Origin: Cryobacterium sp. N22
GTDB taxonomy: Bacteria > Actinomycetota > Actinomycetes > Actinomycetales > Microbacteriaceae
Assembly: GCF_002929555.1 (NCBI RefSeq)
Contig: NZ_PJJP01000029.1
Span: forward strand, 1 to 64,000
DNA length: 64,000 nucleotides
Direction of reading: 5' to 3'
Part shown: piece by piece, positions 7,560 through 16,229 of the stretch
How the letters are laid out: each line of letters begins with the position of its first letter
How positions within the stretch are numbered: the stretch's first letter is position 1
Notes under the pieces: model-generated
What the model saw: only the letters and a program-made list of their open reading frames with translations
The model's database searches: none
What the model was told of the DNA's origin: nothing
Program-made: the position numbers and the translations under genes

Positions 7560-8629
7560 TGATGTCTTCCCGTGTGTGCCGAGATGTTGGTGGTGAGCTT
7601 GAGGTAACCGAGCAGGAAGCCGATACCCCAGCAGAAGTGAATGCACGGCAAGACTACGAGAAACCAGAGCGCGACACGAACACCGTCGGCCCGGGTCGAC
7701 AGGGCCGTGGCCGCCACGACGATGAGCAGGTAGGCCAGCGGGGCCAGGAAACCCAGCAGCAGCCAGCCCGGACCGCCCAGCAGGACCTGCACCAAGCCGG
7801 CCAGGCCGAGCAGGATGCCGATGGTGACGCCGAGCACCATCACGGGCGGAGCGAAGTAGCGCAGGCCGTTGGATTCGGGGAACCGGCGGGCCAGTTCACC
7901 GCGCCACAGCCCGGTCGAGACCATCTGGCGGGCCAGGCGGGACAGGCTGGGCCGCGGCCGGTAGATGACCTTCAGCGCCGGGGTGAACCAGACCGAGCCG
8001 CCGTGCTCGCGCAGGCGCCGGTTAAGTTCCCAGTCCTGGCCGCGCTTGATGCCCTCATCGAACATGCCCACTCGCACCAGGCTGTCGCGACGGAAGCAGC
8101 CGAGGTACACGGTTTCGGCTTCGCCCTCGGGGCCACCGACGTGCAGCGGTGTGCCGCCCAGGCCGATGCGGGTGCCATAGGCGCGGGCTACGGCCTTCTG
8201 GAAGGGTGCGGTGCCCTGGGCATCCATGATGCCGCCGACGTTGTCGGCGCCGGTGCGCTGCAGGGTGTCAACGGCGATGCGGGCGTAGTCGCGCGGCAGC
8301 ACCGAGTGGGCGTCGACGCGGATCACGACAGGGAAGGTGGAGGCGCGAATGGCGATGTTGAGGCCCGCCGGCGTCGACCCGACGTCGTTGGCGACGACAC
8401 GGATGCGCGGATCCACCGCGGCCATCTCCTCGACGAGTTCGGTGGTGCCGTCGATGCTCGGCCCCAGGGCCAGAGTGACCTCGAACGGGCCCTCGTAGTC
8501 CTGCTCGAGCAGGCTCTGAACCGCGGCTCGCACATGGCTGGCCTCGTTGAGCACGGGCATGATGTACGAGACGCCGATCAGCACTGTGTCTGCGCTCTCC
8601 TGCACTGGGCTGGCCATCTTTCCACTCAT
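7556..8629 (-). CDS. Family 2 glycosyltransferase with C-terminal membrane segments
   Basis: 357 residues. The GT2 domain covers about residues 15-250: VSYIMPVLNEASHVRAAVQSLL, LALGPSIDGTTELVEE, then VIRVDAHSVLPRDYA as the metal-binding region (DAH in place of DxD), and RGQDWELNRRL as the catalytic-base/acceptor motif. Two or three hydrophobic segments follow (about residues 262-290 and 300-345). This architecture matches succinoglycan ExoA-like transferases acting on a polyprenyl-linked acceptor. An in-frame ATG four codons downstream (MASPVQ) is an alternative start. It is the first gene of a three-gene minus-strand run with ATGA coupling to the phosphatidyltransferase. Confidence 0.85.
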   Translation of the reverse strand: MSGKMASPVQESADTVLIGVSYIMPVLNEASHVRAAVQSLLEQDYEGPFEVTLALGPSIDGTTELVEEMAAVDPRIRVVANDVGSTPAGLNIAIRASTFPVVIRVDAHSVLPRDYARIAVDTLQRTGADNVGGIMDAQGTAPFQKAVARAYGTRIGLGGTPLHVGGPEGEAETVYLGCFRRDSLVRVGMFDEGIKRGQDWELNRRLREHGGSVWFTPALKVIYRPRPSLSRLARQMVSTGLWRGELARRFPESNGLRYFAPPVMVLGVTIGILLGLAGLVQVLLGGPGWLLLGFLAPLAYLLIVVAATALSTRADGVRVALWFLVVLPCIHFCWGIGFLLGYLKLTTNISAHTGRHQ

Positions 8630-8780
8630 TCGGGCAATCGCCTGAGCCTAGCAGCCGAGTCTTTTCACTCGGTCCGCGTTACCTGTGGCCCTCCTCCACG
8701 GCGACGGCCGCGTCCCGAGACACAGCTGCGCCGCCGGTGCAGGACCGGCGGCGCAGAAGGAAGGAAGGAGCTGACCCGGG

Positions 8781-10442
8781 CTAGCTGGTGAGCTCACCGA
8801 CGGTGACTGACACCGTTACCGATTCGCCATCACGCACGTACGTGAGGTCGGCTGTGGCACCGGCCGCGAGGGTACGCACCTGGGCGGTGAGGTCGGTCGC
8901 GTCGGTGATGGGAACACCGTTGAAGTTGGTGACGACGTCACCGGCCTTCAGCCCCGCCTTCTGGGCGGCTCCCCCGGACGACACCTCGCTGATGAGGGCG
9001 CCGACGGTGTCGCTGTCGGTGCTGGTGGCGCCGGTGACGCTGGCGCCGAGCAGGCCGTGCGTGGCAGATCCGGTTTCGATGATCTCTTCCGAGACCCGCT
9101 TGGCCAGGTTGGCCGGGATCGAGAAGCCGACACCGATGCTCCCGGCCGTGGTGGCGGTCGAGCTGCCGCCGGCGTTGGCGATGGCGACGTTGATGCCGAT
9201 CAGCTCGCCCTTGCTGTTGAGCAGGGCTCCGCCGGAGTTGCCGGGGTTGATCGCGGCATCCGTCTGGATCACCGCGAGCGAAATGCTGCTCTGGGTGGCC
9301 TGGGTGTCCGGGGTCGAACCATCCCGGTTGGGCAGGTCGTAGTTGAAGAAGTTGCCGTCACCCTCGTCCGGCGTGGTCTCGTCGGGCGTGGTGGGTGCGG
9401 CGGAGGAGGCAACGGTGATGCTGCGGTTGAGGGCGCTCACGATGCCGTTGGTGACAGTGCCGGACAGACCGAGCGGCGCGCCGATCGCAATGGCGGTGTC
9501 GCCGACGTTGAGATCGCTCGAGTCCGCCCAGGCGATGGGCGTGAGGTCCGACGCGTCAGTGAGCTTGATCACGGCGAGGTCGGATACCGGGTCGGTGCCG
9601 ACCAGGGTGGCCGCATACAGCTTGCCGTCGCTGGCCTTCACCTGAATGGTCGCGTCTGACGCGGCGCCGTCGAGTGTGACGACGTGGGTGTTCGTCAGGA
9701 CGTAACCGTCTTCGCTCAGGATGACGCCGGAGCCGGACCCACCGGAGTCGCCCGCGGCCACCTCGATGGTGACGACACTGGGCGAGGCCTTGGCGGCGAC
9801 GGCGGTGATCTCGTTGACGCTGTCGGTGTTGTTGACGACCACCGAGCTCGGGCCCTGGGCCTCGCTGGCCGGGGTGCCGTTGCTCTGGCTCGAGTAGACG
9901 ACAGCGGACACCCCGGCTGCGGAGACCCCGCCGACGAGGGCGGCGATGGCCAGCGCGGCGACGAAGGCGACGTTGCTCCTGCGGCGGTTGGGGTCCTTGG
10001 GCGCCTTCGGTGCGACGGACGGCTGCGCGGGGTAGCCGTTCGCGTTGGCGTAGGCCTGCTGCTGCGCCGCGGTGGGGGCGTAAATCGGGGTGGACCCGTC
10101 CGGGCCCGGAATCGGACGACCGAAGGCATCCGTGGGGTAGGCCGGGGCCGGCTGGGTGTAGGGATGCGTCGGCTGCGTTGCCTGAGCGTGCTGGGCTGCG
10201 GCCTGGTGCGCTGCGGCCTGTTGGGCTGCCGCCTGGTGCTCTGCCGCGGTGGGCGCCGGGGCGGCGACCGGGGCATCTCCAGAACCGAGAACCTCGGTGG
10301 ACTGGTTGTCGGCGGTGCGGGGAACGGCAGGCTGCGCCGCGGTGGGCTGCGCCGGGGTTTCACCCGACGAGTTCACCTCGAACGGTGCGCCGTCCTGAGG
10401 CTGGTCGGGGGTGGTGCCCGGGTCCTGAGTGTTGTCAGTCAT
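8781..10442 (-). CDS. Membrane-anchored trypsin-like serine protease with PDZ domain (HtrA/DegP type)
   Basis: 553 residues from ATG 10442, chosen because AAGGAGCACACC precedes it; an upstream in-frame start would add an unlikely leader. Residues 1-150 are a disordered cytoplasmic tail rich in Gln, Ala and Pro. One transmembrane helix lies at about 157-183 after RRRS. The trypsin fold follows, with catalytic His253 (TNTHVV), Asp288 (VSDLAV) and Ser403 (NPGNSGG). A C-terminal PDZ domain occupies about 460-550 (GALISEVSSGGAAQKAGLKAGD). The layout is that of actinobacterial HtrA/PepD proteins, which degrade or refold misfolded exported proteins outside the membrane. Residues 345-385 are an extra Thr/Asp-rich loop before the active Ser, probably flexible. 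Confidence 0.93.
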   Translation of the reverse strand: MTDNTQDPGTTPDQPQDGAPFEVNSSGETPAQPTAAQPAVPRTADNQSTEVLGSGDAPVAAPAPTAAEHQAAAQQAAAHQAAAQHAQATQPTHPYTQPAPAYPTDAFGRPIPGPDGSTPIYAPTAAQQQAYANANGYPAQPSVAPKAPKDPNRRRSNVAFVAALAIAALVGGVSAAGVSAVVYSSQSNGTPASEAQGPSSVVVNNTDSVNEITAVAAKASPSVVTIEVAAGDSGGSGSGVILSEDGYVLTNTHVVTLDGAASDATIQVKASDGKLYAATLVGTDPVSDLAVIKLTDASDLTPIAWADSSDLNVGDTAIAIGAPLGLSGTVTNGIVSALNRSITVASSAAPTTPDETTPDEGDGNFFNYDLPNRDGSTPDTQATQSSISLAVIQTDAAINPGNSGGALLNSKGELIGINVAIANAGGSSTATTAGSIGVGFSIPANLAKRVSEEIIETGSATHGLLGASVTGATSTDSDTVGALISEVSSGGAAQKAGLKAGDVVTNFNGVPITDATDLTAQVRTLAAGATADLTYVRDGESVTVSVTVGELTS

Positions 10443-10581
10443 GGTGTGCTCCTTCCAAGCGAAGCTAGCTTCTCGCCTAAAGCTGAACGTTTGATATGCG
10501 CAGACTGGGAGCAATCAATGATGAAGCCGTGACCTTGCCCGGCTCGCGGAACAACGGGGTCCTGCAGCGGCCCGATGGGCC

Positions 10582-11499
10582 TCAGCAGCCCGGACCACTG
10601 GGGTTGCCGGAGCAGGACTCGGCCACGAGAACCGTGCCGGCACGGTCGGCGATCGCGGTGATCGGGCTGGTCGGCACCAGCACCAGACCCTGCACATCGC
10701 GCCATTCGGCACCGGAAAAGCGATACTCGGCCGCATAGGACACCACCAGCCCGATCGACAGGGTGCCGGTGCTCTCGAACACGTGACTGGTTGCGGTTTC
10801 TGAGAACTCGGGAAGGTTCAGGGCCGCCCAGCTCGCGCCGCCCGAAACCGACGTTCGCGACGTTCCATCGCCATAGTCCCACCGGAACCCCACCGGAGTG
10901 AACCGCACCTCGGCCGAAGCGCCGAGAAGCGGCCCGGACCGGACATGCGCTGACGCCGTGGCGAAGAAATTGGCCGGAACACCCACGACGAGCCAGCCGT
11001 TGGGTTCCATCCCCTGCGTGGGTGCGGCGGCCGGGATACTGACCAGATCACTGACACGCACAATCAGATCCGGGTCGCAGGGCGTCTGGGGCTGGCACAC
11101 GGGCACCGCGGGGTCGGCCGGCACCACTATCGGCGTGCGCCTCGGCCCCGTCCCCGGCCCAGCGGATGCATCGCCCTGGTCGACAGGAACTCCCCCGGGA
11201 ACCCGGCTGACGCCGTCGGGCAGCCCATCCCACTCACCACCACCTGAACCGCCACCACCATCGCCGCCCCGGCCGTTGCCGGAACCAGAACCCTGCCGCC
11301 CAGGCGTGTTGACCTCCCGGTCCGCGCTGAGGTCCACCCCGCCGTTCCCAACCGCGGCGCCAGCCTGTGCACAAGAACCAGCCTTTTGCTGAATACGGTC
11401 GCATCCCGAGTCCGCGGTTGCACTCAATGGCGCCAGGACTCCGGCGAGAGAGGTTGCAAGTACAACAGCGATGGCTATCAGACCTCGCCCAATTAGCAA
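10582..11499 (-). CDS. Secreted PKD-like domain protein of unknown function
   Basis: About 305 residues from the TTG at 11499, which has GGAAGGGGAAGAG just upstream and overlaps the stop of the lipoprotein gene by 7 bases (TTGCTAA); an in-frame TTG at 11517 is an alternative. The N-terminus is a signal peptide (LIGRGLIAIAVVLATSLAGV... SATA). A Gly/Ser-rich spacer (SGSGNGRGGDGGGGSGGG) covers about residues 70-95. The C-terminal half contains FRWDYGDGTSRT and a later SHVFESTGT, the W-x-(F/Y)-GDG and H-x-Y/F pattern of PKD-like beta-sandwich domains that act in extracellular binding. Several Cys residues may form disulfides. I cannot assign a ligand. It is translationally coupled to the lipoprotein. 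Confidence 0.72.
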   Translation of the reverse strand: MLIGRGLIAIAVVLATSLAGVLAPLSATADSGCDRIQQKAGSCAQAGAAVGNGGVDLSADREVNTPGRQGSGSGNGRGGDGGGGSGGGEWDGLPDGVSRVPGGVPVDQGDASAGPGTGPRRTPIVVPADPAVPVCQPQTPCDPDLIVRVSDLVSIPAAAPTQGMEPNGWLVVGVPANFFATASAHVRSGPLLGASAEVRFTPVGFRWDYGDGTSRTSVSGGASWAALNLPEFSETATSHVFESTGTLSIGLVVSYAAEYRFSGAEWRDVQGLVLVPTSPITAIADRAGTVLVAESCSGNPSGPGC

Positions 11500-12074
11500 A
11501 AGCTCTTCCCCTTCCAAACCTCGCGAGAGTCCACGATTAGGGCTTCAACACTATTCAGGGCGAAGCCGACCTCGAACGGTGTCACGCTGTCGCGAATCTC
11601 TGAAACGAGTGAGGAGCCACTCTCGTCAAGCACATCGACTTCCGATACGTCATCGCAGATGTACAGCGAGATGGCGATCTCATCTGGACTTGCGTAGCTC
11701 AGTTGCTGGGCGCCCGCAACAACAAATGTTGTCGACCCAACGCTTCGTGCTCCCGCTTCTCTAAAACCATCGGATTGGTGCACCGCTGTCGGGAGGAGGC
11801 TAGCTGACACGAATGGAGCTATGCGTTCTGGATCGATTCCGCCTTCACTATCGATCTGGTCGGACATATCTTGATAGTTCGCGTAGGCCTCGGTGGCCGC
11901 GGCGAGCGCCTCCTCGTCGGAAGCGAAGATGGGGGCGATCGTGGGCGTGGGCGACGGTGGTGCGGGCTTCGGCGCCGCCGTACAGCCCGCCGCACCCAAC
12001 AGCAGACCACCCACACAGGCAGCAGTAACCATCCGTCCGACACCCCGTCGCCCACCACCCACGATCACCATCAC
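11493..12074 (-). CDS. Putative lipoprotein of unknown function
   Basis: 193 residues. A hydrophobic N-terminus ends in the lipobox LLGAAGC (Cys at about residue 31), so it should be lipid-anchored on the outer face of the membrane after signal peptidase II cleavage. A Pro/Thr linker follows, then a 140-residue acidic domain with the segment EEALAAATEAYANYQDMSDQI, which is similar in pattern to small lipoproteins found next to PKD-like proteins in Microbacteriaceae (recollection, not checked). Starts GTG 12074, ATG 12071 or GTG 12068 are all possible and no clear ribosome site decides. The last bases overlap the start of the secreted PKD-like gene, implying co-production. Confidence 0.7.
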   Translation of the reverse strand: MMVIVGGGRRGVGRMVTAACVGGLLLGAAGCTAAPKPAPPSPTPTIAPIFASDEEALAAATEAYANYQDMSDQIDSEGGIDPERIAPFVSASLLPTAVHQSDGFREAGARSVGSTTFVVAGAQQLSYASPDEIAISLYICDDVSEVDVLDESGSSLVSEIRDSVTPFEVGFALNSVEALIVDSREVWKGKSFC

Positions 12075-12213
12075 GCCAACGTAGGGCAGCGGCCCTCCCC
12101 CGCGTGCAAGTTATCCACAGCCCCAAACCCAGCCATGGAAGTGCGGGACGTACGGGCGCGACAGAAGTGGCTGGCGGGATGTCGTAAATTTGGGGTATGC
12201 AGCAGGTCACCAC

Positions 12214-13404
12214 ATGACGATCGCCGGCGCCTGGCGTCGCACCGCCCGAGGAGCCGGGCTCCTCGCCGCCGACGGCACCGTCTCCGCCAGCATTTTCGCG
12301 GAAATGAGCGCCCTCGCCATGTGCACCGGCGCCATCAACCTGGGCCAGGGTTTCCCCGACGAGGACGGTCCCGCCGTCGTGCTCGAAGCCGCTCGTCAGG
12401 CCATCAGCGACGGGGTCAACCAGTACCCGCCCGGGCGGGGAGCACCGGTGCTGCTCGAGGCGATTGCCCGCCACCAGCAACGCTTCTATGGGCTGGCCGT
12501 CGACCCCGGCACCGAGGTGCTCGTCACCGCCGGCGCCACCGAGGCGCTCTCCGCCACCCTGCTGGCGCTGCTCGAACCGGGCGACGAGGTGGTGACCTTC
12601 GAGCCGTTTTACGATGCGTACGGCGGCCTGATCGCCCTGGCCGGCGGTGTGCATCGCACGGTACGGCTGCACTCCCCCGATTTTCAGCCCGACCTGGATG
12701 AGCTCACGGCCGTCGTCACCGACCGCACCCGGATCATCCTGGTCAACAACCCGCACAACCCCACCGGCACGGTCTTCACCCGCGAGACCCTCCAACTGAT
12801 CGTGGCGCTTGCGCACAAGCACGACGCCCTCATCGTGACCGACGAGGTCTACGAACACCTCACCTTCGGTGTCGCCCACCTGCCTGTGGCTACGCTGCCG
12901 GGCGCCCGCGAGCGCACCGTCACGATCTCCTCCGCCGGCAAGACCTTCAGCACCACGGGTTGGAAGGTCGGCTGGTTGAGCGCCCCGGCGGCCATCGTCA
13001 CGGCGATCCTCGCCGTCAAGCAGTTCCTCACCTACGTCAACGGCGCCCCATTCCAGCCGGCCACGGCGATCGGCCTGGACCTGCCCGATACCTATTACAC
13101 CGGCATCGCCGACGACCTGCAGGCCAAGCGCGACGTGCTCGCCGGCGGACTCAGCGCGGCGGGGTTCACCCTCGCGGTGCCGCAAGGCTCGTATTTCATC
13201 GTGGCGGATGCCGCGTCCCTCGGCCATCCCGACGCCGTCGAGTTCTGCCGCGCCCTGCCCGATCTGGCCGGGGTGGTCGGGATCCCGATCTCGGCGTTCT
13301 GCCTGCCGGAGCACAAGGCGCAGTACGCGTCGCTCGTGCGGTTCGCATTCTGCAAGCGCGTTGATGTACTTCAGGACGCCGCCGCACGGCTCGCACGCCT
13401 CTAA
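12214..13404 (+). CDS. Class I/II PLP-dependent aminotransferase (N-succinyldiaminopimelate or kynurenine aminotransferase type)
   Basis: 396 residues from ATG 12214 (a TTG at 12190 would add 8). Fold-type I aminotransferase landmarks are clear: INLGQGFPDEDGP near residue 40, the YPPGRG substrate loop, VTAGATEAL, LVNNPHNPTGTVF, VTDEVYEHL with the PLP-ring Asp and Tyr, and SSAGKTFSTTGWKVGW with the Schiff-base Lys near residue 235. This subgroup includes DapC-like N-succinyldiaminopimelate aminotransferase and glutamine/kynurenine transaminases, which cannot be separated by eye. It transfers an amino group from an amino acid to a 2-oxo acid in the cytoplasm. It stands alone, divergent from the lipoprotein gene and convergent with the reductase at 13483. 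Confidence 0.86.
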   Translation: MTIAGAWRRTARGAGLLAADGTVSASIFAEMSALAMCTGAINLGQGFPDEDGPAVVLEAARQAISDGVNQYPPGRGAPVLLEAIARHQQRFYGLAVDPGTEVLVTAGATEALSATLLALLEPGDEVVTFEPFYDAYGGLIALAGGVHRTVRLHSPDFQPDLDELTAVVTDRTRIILVNNPHNPTGTVFTRETLQLIVALAHKHDALIVTDEVYEHLTFGVAHLPVATLPGARERTVTISSAGKTFSTTGWKVGWLSAPAAIVTAILAVKQFLTYVNGAPFQPATAIGLDLPDTYYTGIADDLQAKRDVLAGGLSAAGFTLAVPQGSYFIVADAASLGHPDAVEFCRALPDLAGVVGIPISAFCLPEHKAQYASLVRFAFCKRVDVLQDAAARLARL

Positions 13405-13417
13405 CGGTCCGGCGAAA

Positions 13418-13451
13418 CGAAACGGCCCCCTGCTGCAGGGGGGCCGTTTCG
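13418..13451. terminator. Bidirectional hairpin between convergent genes
   Basis: CGAAACGGCCCCCTG at 13418-13432 pairs with CAGGGGGGCCGTTTCG at 13436-13451 (one extra base in the right arm, three-base loop). It lies between the convergent aminotransferase and reductase genes and can serve both strands. There is no long U-tract. Confidence 0.75.
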
Positions 13452-13482
13452 GTCTGATCGTGCGGGCGCGCCGCGGGTGAGG

Positions 13483-14556
13483 CTAGTGCGCGTAGGCCGG
13501 GTAGTCGGTGTACCCCACGGCATCCGGGCCGTAGAACGTGGCCGGGTTGGGCTCGTTGACCGGCAGGTTCTCCAACCAGCGGCGCACCAGGTCGGGGTTG
13601 GCGATCACGGCACGACCCACGACGACGCCGTCACCGAGACCGTCGTCGAGCAGGGCGATCGCCTCCTCACGGGTGGTCACCGCGCTGAAACCGGTGTTGA
13701 CCAGCAGCGGTCCGCCGAACCGGGTGCGCAGCGTGCGCACCAGTTCTCCGGCGGGGTCGCGGTTCAACACGCTGAGGTAAGCCAGTCCGAGCGGCGCCAG
13801 GCCGTCGACCAACGCACCATAGGTGGCCAGGACGTCGGCATCGTCGGTCTCGAGGGCGTCCTGGATGTTGTGCTGGGGCGAGATGCGGATGCCTACCCGG
13901 TCGGCGCCGATCGCCGCGGCGACGGCCGTCACCACCTCGATCACCAAACGGGCCCGGTTCTCGGCCGAGCCGCCATAGATGTCATCGCGCTGGTTGGCGG
14001 CCGGCGAGAGGAACTCGTGCAGCAGGTAACCGTTGGCGGAGTGGATCTCGACGCCGTCGAGGCCGGCAGCGACGGCGTTGCGGGAGGCCTGCACGAAGCC
14101 GTCGACGATGCCGGGCAGTTCCTCGATGGTCAGTGCGCGCGGCACCGGGTAGGGCAGTTTGCCCTTATAGGTGTGGCTCTCGCCCTGGATGGCGATGGCG
14201 CTGGGGGCGACGATCTGGAGGCCTCCGGTGATCTCGGGATGGGACACCCGGCCGGCGTGCATGACCTGAGCCACGATGCGGCCGCCGGAGGCGTGCACGG
14301 CGTCGGCGACCTTGGCCCAGCCGGCGATCTGCTCGGTGGTGACCAGGCCCGGCTGGCCTGGGAATCCCTGACCGGCCTTGTCCGGGTAGACGCCCTCGGA
14401 CACGATCAGACCCAGGGTGGCCCGCTGGCGGTAGTGCTCGATGTTGAGCGCTCCCGGAATGCCGTCGACCCCTGACCGCATCCGGGTCAACGGTGCCATG
14501 ACCATTCGGTTGGGCAGCTCGAGGGCGCCGAGGTTCAGCGGGGTGAAAAGACTCAC
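13483..14556 (-). CDS. Old Yellow Enzyme family alkene reductase / NADH:flavin oxidoreductase
   Basis: 357 residues from GTG 14556, which has AAGGAGC seven bases upstream. It is an FMN-binding TIM barrel: LFTPLNLGALELPNRMVMAPLTRMRS at the N-terminus, SEGVYPD, the HAGRVSHPE motif near residue 100 with conserved His, the substrate-binding region VEIHSANGYLLHEFLSP near 180 with the His/Asn pair, and SENRARLVIEV. VVGRAVIANPDLVRRW near the C-terminus binds the FMN phosphate. Such enzymes reduce activated C=C bonds or nitro compounds with NAD(P)H; NemA/XenA-like detoxification is the usual role. Monocistronic and divergent from the alpha/beta hydrolase gene. Confidence 0.92.
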   Translation of the reverse strand: MSLFTPLNLGALELPNRMVMAPLTRMRSGVDGIPGALNIEHYRQRATLGLIVSEGVYPDKAGQGFPGQPGLVTTEQIAGWAKVADAVHASGGRIVAQVMHAGRVSHPEITGGLQIVAPSAIAIQGESHTYKGKLPYPVPRALTIEELPGIVDGFVQASRNAVAAGLDGVEIHSANGYLLHEFLSPAANQRDDIYGGSAENRARLVIEVVTAVAAAIGADRVGIRISPQHNIQDALETDDADVLATYGALVDGLAPLGLAYLSVLNRDPAGELVRTLRTRFGGPLLVNTGFSAVTTREEAIALLDDGLGDGVVVGRAVIANPDLVRRWLENLPVNEPNPATFYGPDAVGYTDYPAYAH

Positions 14557-14744
14557 GTGGTGCTCCTTTATGTCTGTGTGATGCGGACGCAGTGGATGCG
14601 CGGCTGTGCCGCCGTTGTCGAACACGCGTCCCGTTCAGCAAACTCTGCGACCGGGCAGGGTATTCCGGACTCGGCCGATGATCAGCCGGCACTCAGACTC
14701 GTCCGGCGGCCAATCCGGACCCCTCGCCGCACCGAACCCTTGTC

Positions 14745-15746
14745 ATGAGCACCGCCACCGACGTTCCGGCCGGGTTCGACGCCGACCTGGGCTACTGCCC
14801 GTTTGCGCTGTCACACGACTCCGGCCGGCTGGGCCTGGACACGAGCCGGATCGACACGGCCCTCGGCCCGGTCACGGTTCGGCATGGTCGGCGAACCGCG
14901 ACGGGAACCTCCGGGACGGCGACGATCCTGCTGCACGGTGCGGCCGGATCGTGGACCACCTGGACACCGCTGATCAACGCTGCAGACCGGTTGCCTGCGG
15001 CGCCGCTCGCGGACCTGATCATCCCCGACCTGCCCGGCTGGGGCGACACTCCCCTGGCGATCGACGAAGACGCCGAGACCATTGAATCCCTGGCCGCCGC
15101 CGTAGCCGAGATCGCACGCGCCCTGGGCTATCGGCGCTGGCGGGTGATCGGGCACTCCCTGGGCGGGTTCGTCGCCCTTGAACTCGCGGCGAGCGCGCCC
15201 GGGACCACATTCGTCGGACTGGTGTCCGCCACGACGTTCGGCGTCATCGACAGCGTGCGGCATCCGTTGACCCGGTTCGCCACTCTGCCCGGCTTTACGG
15301 GCCTGCTCTGCGTGATGAGGGTGCTCTCGGCGTGCGGCGCGGCCGGCCGCGGCCTGGCTGCCGGGCTGCATCGGCTGGGACTGTTGCGCCCTGTGGTGGC
15401 ACCGTTGTTCGGCACAGTCCACCGGGTAGACAGGAGCGTGGTGGCCGCCTTGGCCGCCGAGGCGCGGCCACACTCGTTCGCCTTGGCTGCTACCAGGGCC
15501 GGGCGGTACGACGCCGACGCATCCTGGGCGCGCATCGACTGCCCGGTGCGATCCCTGCACGGCGACCGTGATGTCTTCGTCGGCGCCGACGACGACCGGC
15601 GGCTGGCCGGCGTCATCGGTGACTTCGAGGTCACGGTACTCACCGGCACCGGTCACTTCGGGCACGTGGAGCGTCCGGTCGACACGCTGAAGGCTCTACA
15701 TTCCCCGAAATTCCTTGCGCTTTACCGGGCGGCAGAGGAGAGTTGA
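14745..15746 (+). CDS. Alpha/beta hydrolase
   Basis: 333 residues. Alpha/beta hydrolase features: the oxyanion motif LLHGAAGS near residue 62, IIPDLPGWGDT near 92, the nucleophile elbow GHSLGG near 135 with the catalytic Ser, LHGDRDVFV near 268 with the probable acid Asp, and TGTGHFGHVERP near 298 with the catalytic His. A cap region of about 80 residues, rich in Ala, Gly and Leu (residues 170-250), lies between strands 6 and 7. No signal peptide is visible, so it is cytoplasmic. Substrate is unknown. It is divergent from the alkene reductase. Confidence 0.88.
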   Translation: MSTATDVPAGFDADLGYCPFALSHDSGRLGLDTSRIDTALGPVTVRHGRRTATGTSGTATILLHGAAGSWTTWTPLINAADRLPAAPLADLIIPDLPGWGDTPLAIDEDAETIESLAAAVAEIARALGYRRWRVIGHSLGGFVALELAASAPGTTFVGLVSATTFGVIDSVRHPLTRFATLPGFTGLLCVMRVLSACGAAGRGLAAGLHRLGLLRPVVAPLFGTVHRVDRSVVAALAAEARPHSFALAATRAGRYDADASWARIDCPVRSLHGDRDVFVGADDDRRLAGVIGDFEVTVLTGTGHFGHVERPVDTLKALHSPKFLALYRAAEES

Positions 15747-15838
15747 GGTTTACTCCGGTTCTTCTGTCAGTGCCCCATCATCGCTTTCACCCGTCCCGGC
15801 ACCGTGCGTGGCCAATCTGGAAGTGAACGTGAAACCTC

Positions 15839-16225
15839 ATGGGCACCCTGTCCTACGACCGGGTCGTCGTTGAATTTGACGACAGGATCCTGACACATCT
15901 GCAAGTCGTCATCGTGCAGAAGCTCCGCCGTGGTGAGAGCTTCCTCTTCTCCTGGCGCAACGCCATCGAGGTCGGCGACGGCCGCAGTTCGGCGTGGATG
16001 AATCCGGCCATACCGCTGTACTTCAAGTTCACCGGCGGACATACGCCGACTCTCAACCCGGAGTGGATCGCGCAGCTGACGCGCTCCGCCAACAGTTCGC
16101 AGGGGCTCATCGCCACCAGTGAAGAACGCTGCATCGAATCCAGCCACACGGGTGGCATTGACGCGTCGTTCGCGGTGAAATCGGCCTCCGCGATGCCGAA
16201 ATCGTCGGTGGCCGCGCCCGAATGA
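15839..16225 (+). CDS. DUF7882-type small protein
   Basis: 128 residues starting MGTLSYDRVVVEFDDRILTHL, continuing VVIVQKLRRGESFLFSW and then PAIPLYFKFTGG and LTRSANSSQGLIA. I recognise this as the small family common in Microbacteriaceae, listed as DUF7882 and sometimes mislabelled as an ATP-dependent DNA ligase; the label is from memory. No ligase motif is present. The family's function is unknown. The last 30 residues, after LIATSEERC, are divergent and probably disordered. The gene ends 4 bases before the convergent nitrilase-family gene. It is mainly useful here as a lineage marker. Confidence 0.82.
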   Translation: MGTLSYDRVVVEFDDRILTHLQVVIVQKLRRGESFLFSWRNAIEVGDGRSSAWMNPAIPLYFKFTGGHTPTLNPEWIAQLTRSANSSQGLIATSEERCIESSHTGGIDASFAVKSASAMPKSSVAAPE

Positions 16226-16229
16226 GCGC

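Noticed and set aside
12111..12119. Perfect DnaA box TTATCCACA
   Set aside because: A single box without a cluster, AT-rich region or dnaA/dnaN genes nearby; not an origin.
15839..16225. ATP-dependent DNA ligase label for the DUF7882-type gene
   Set aside because: 128 residues with no ligase KxDG motif; the label is a propagated misannotation to my knowledge.
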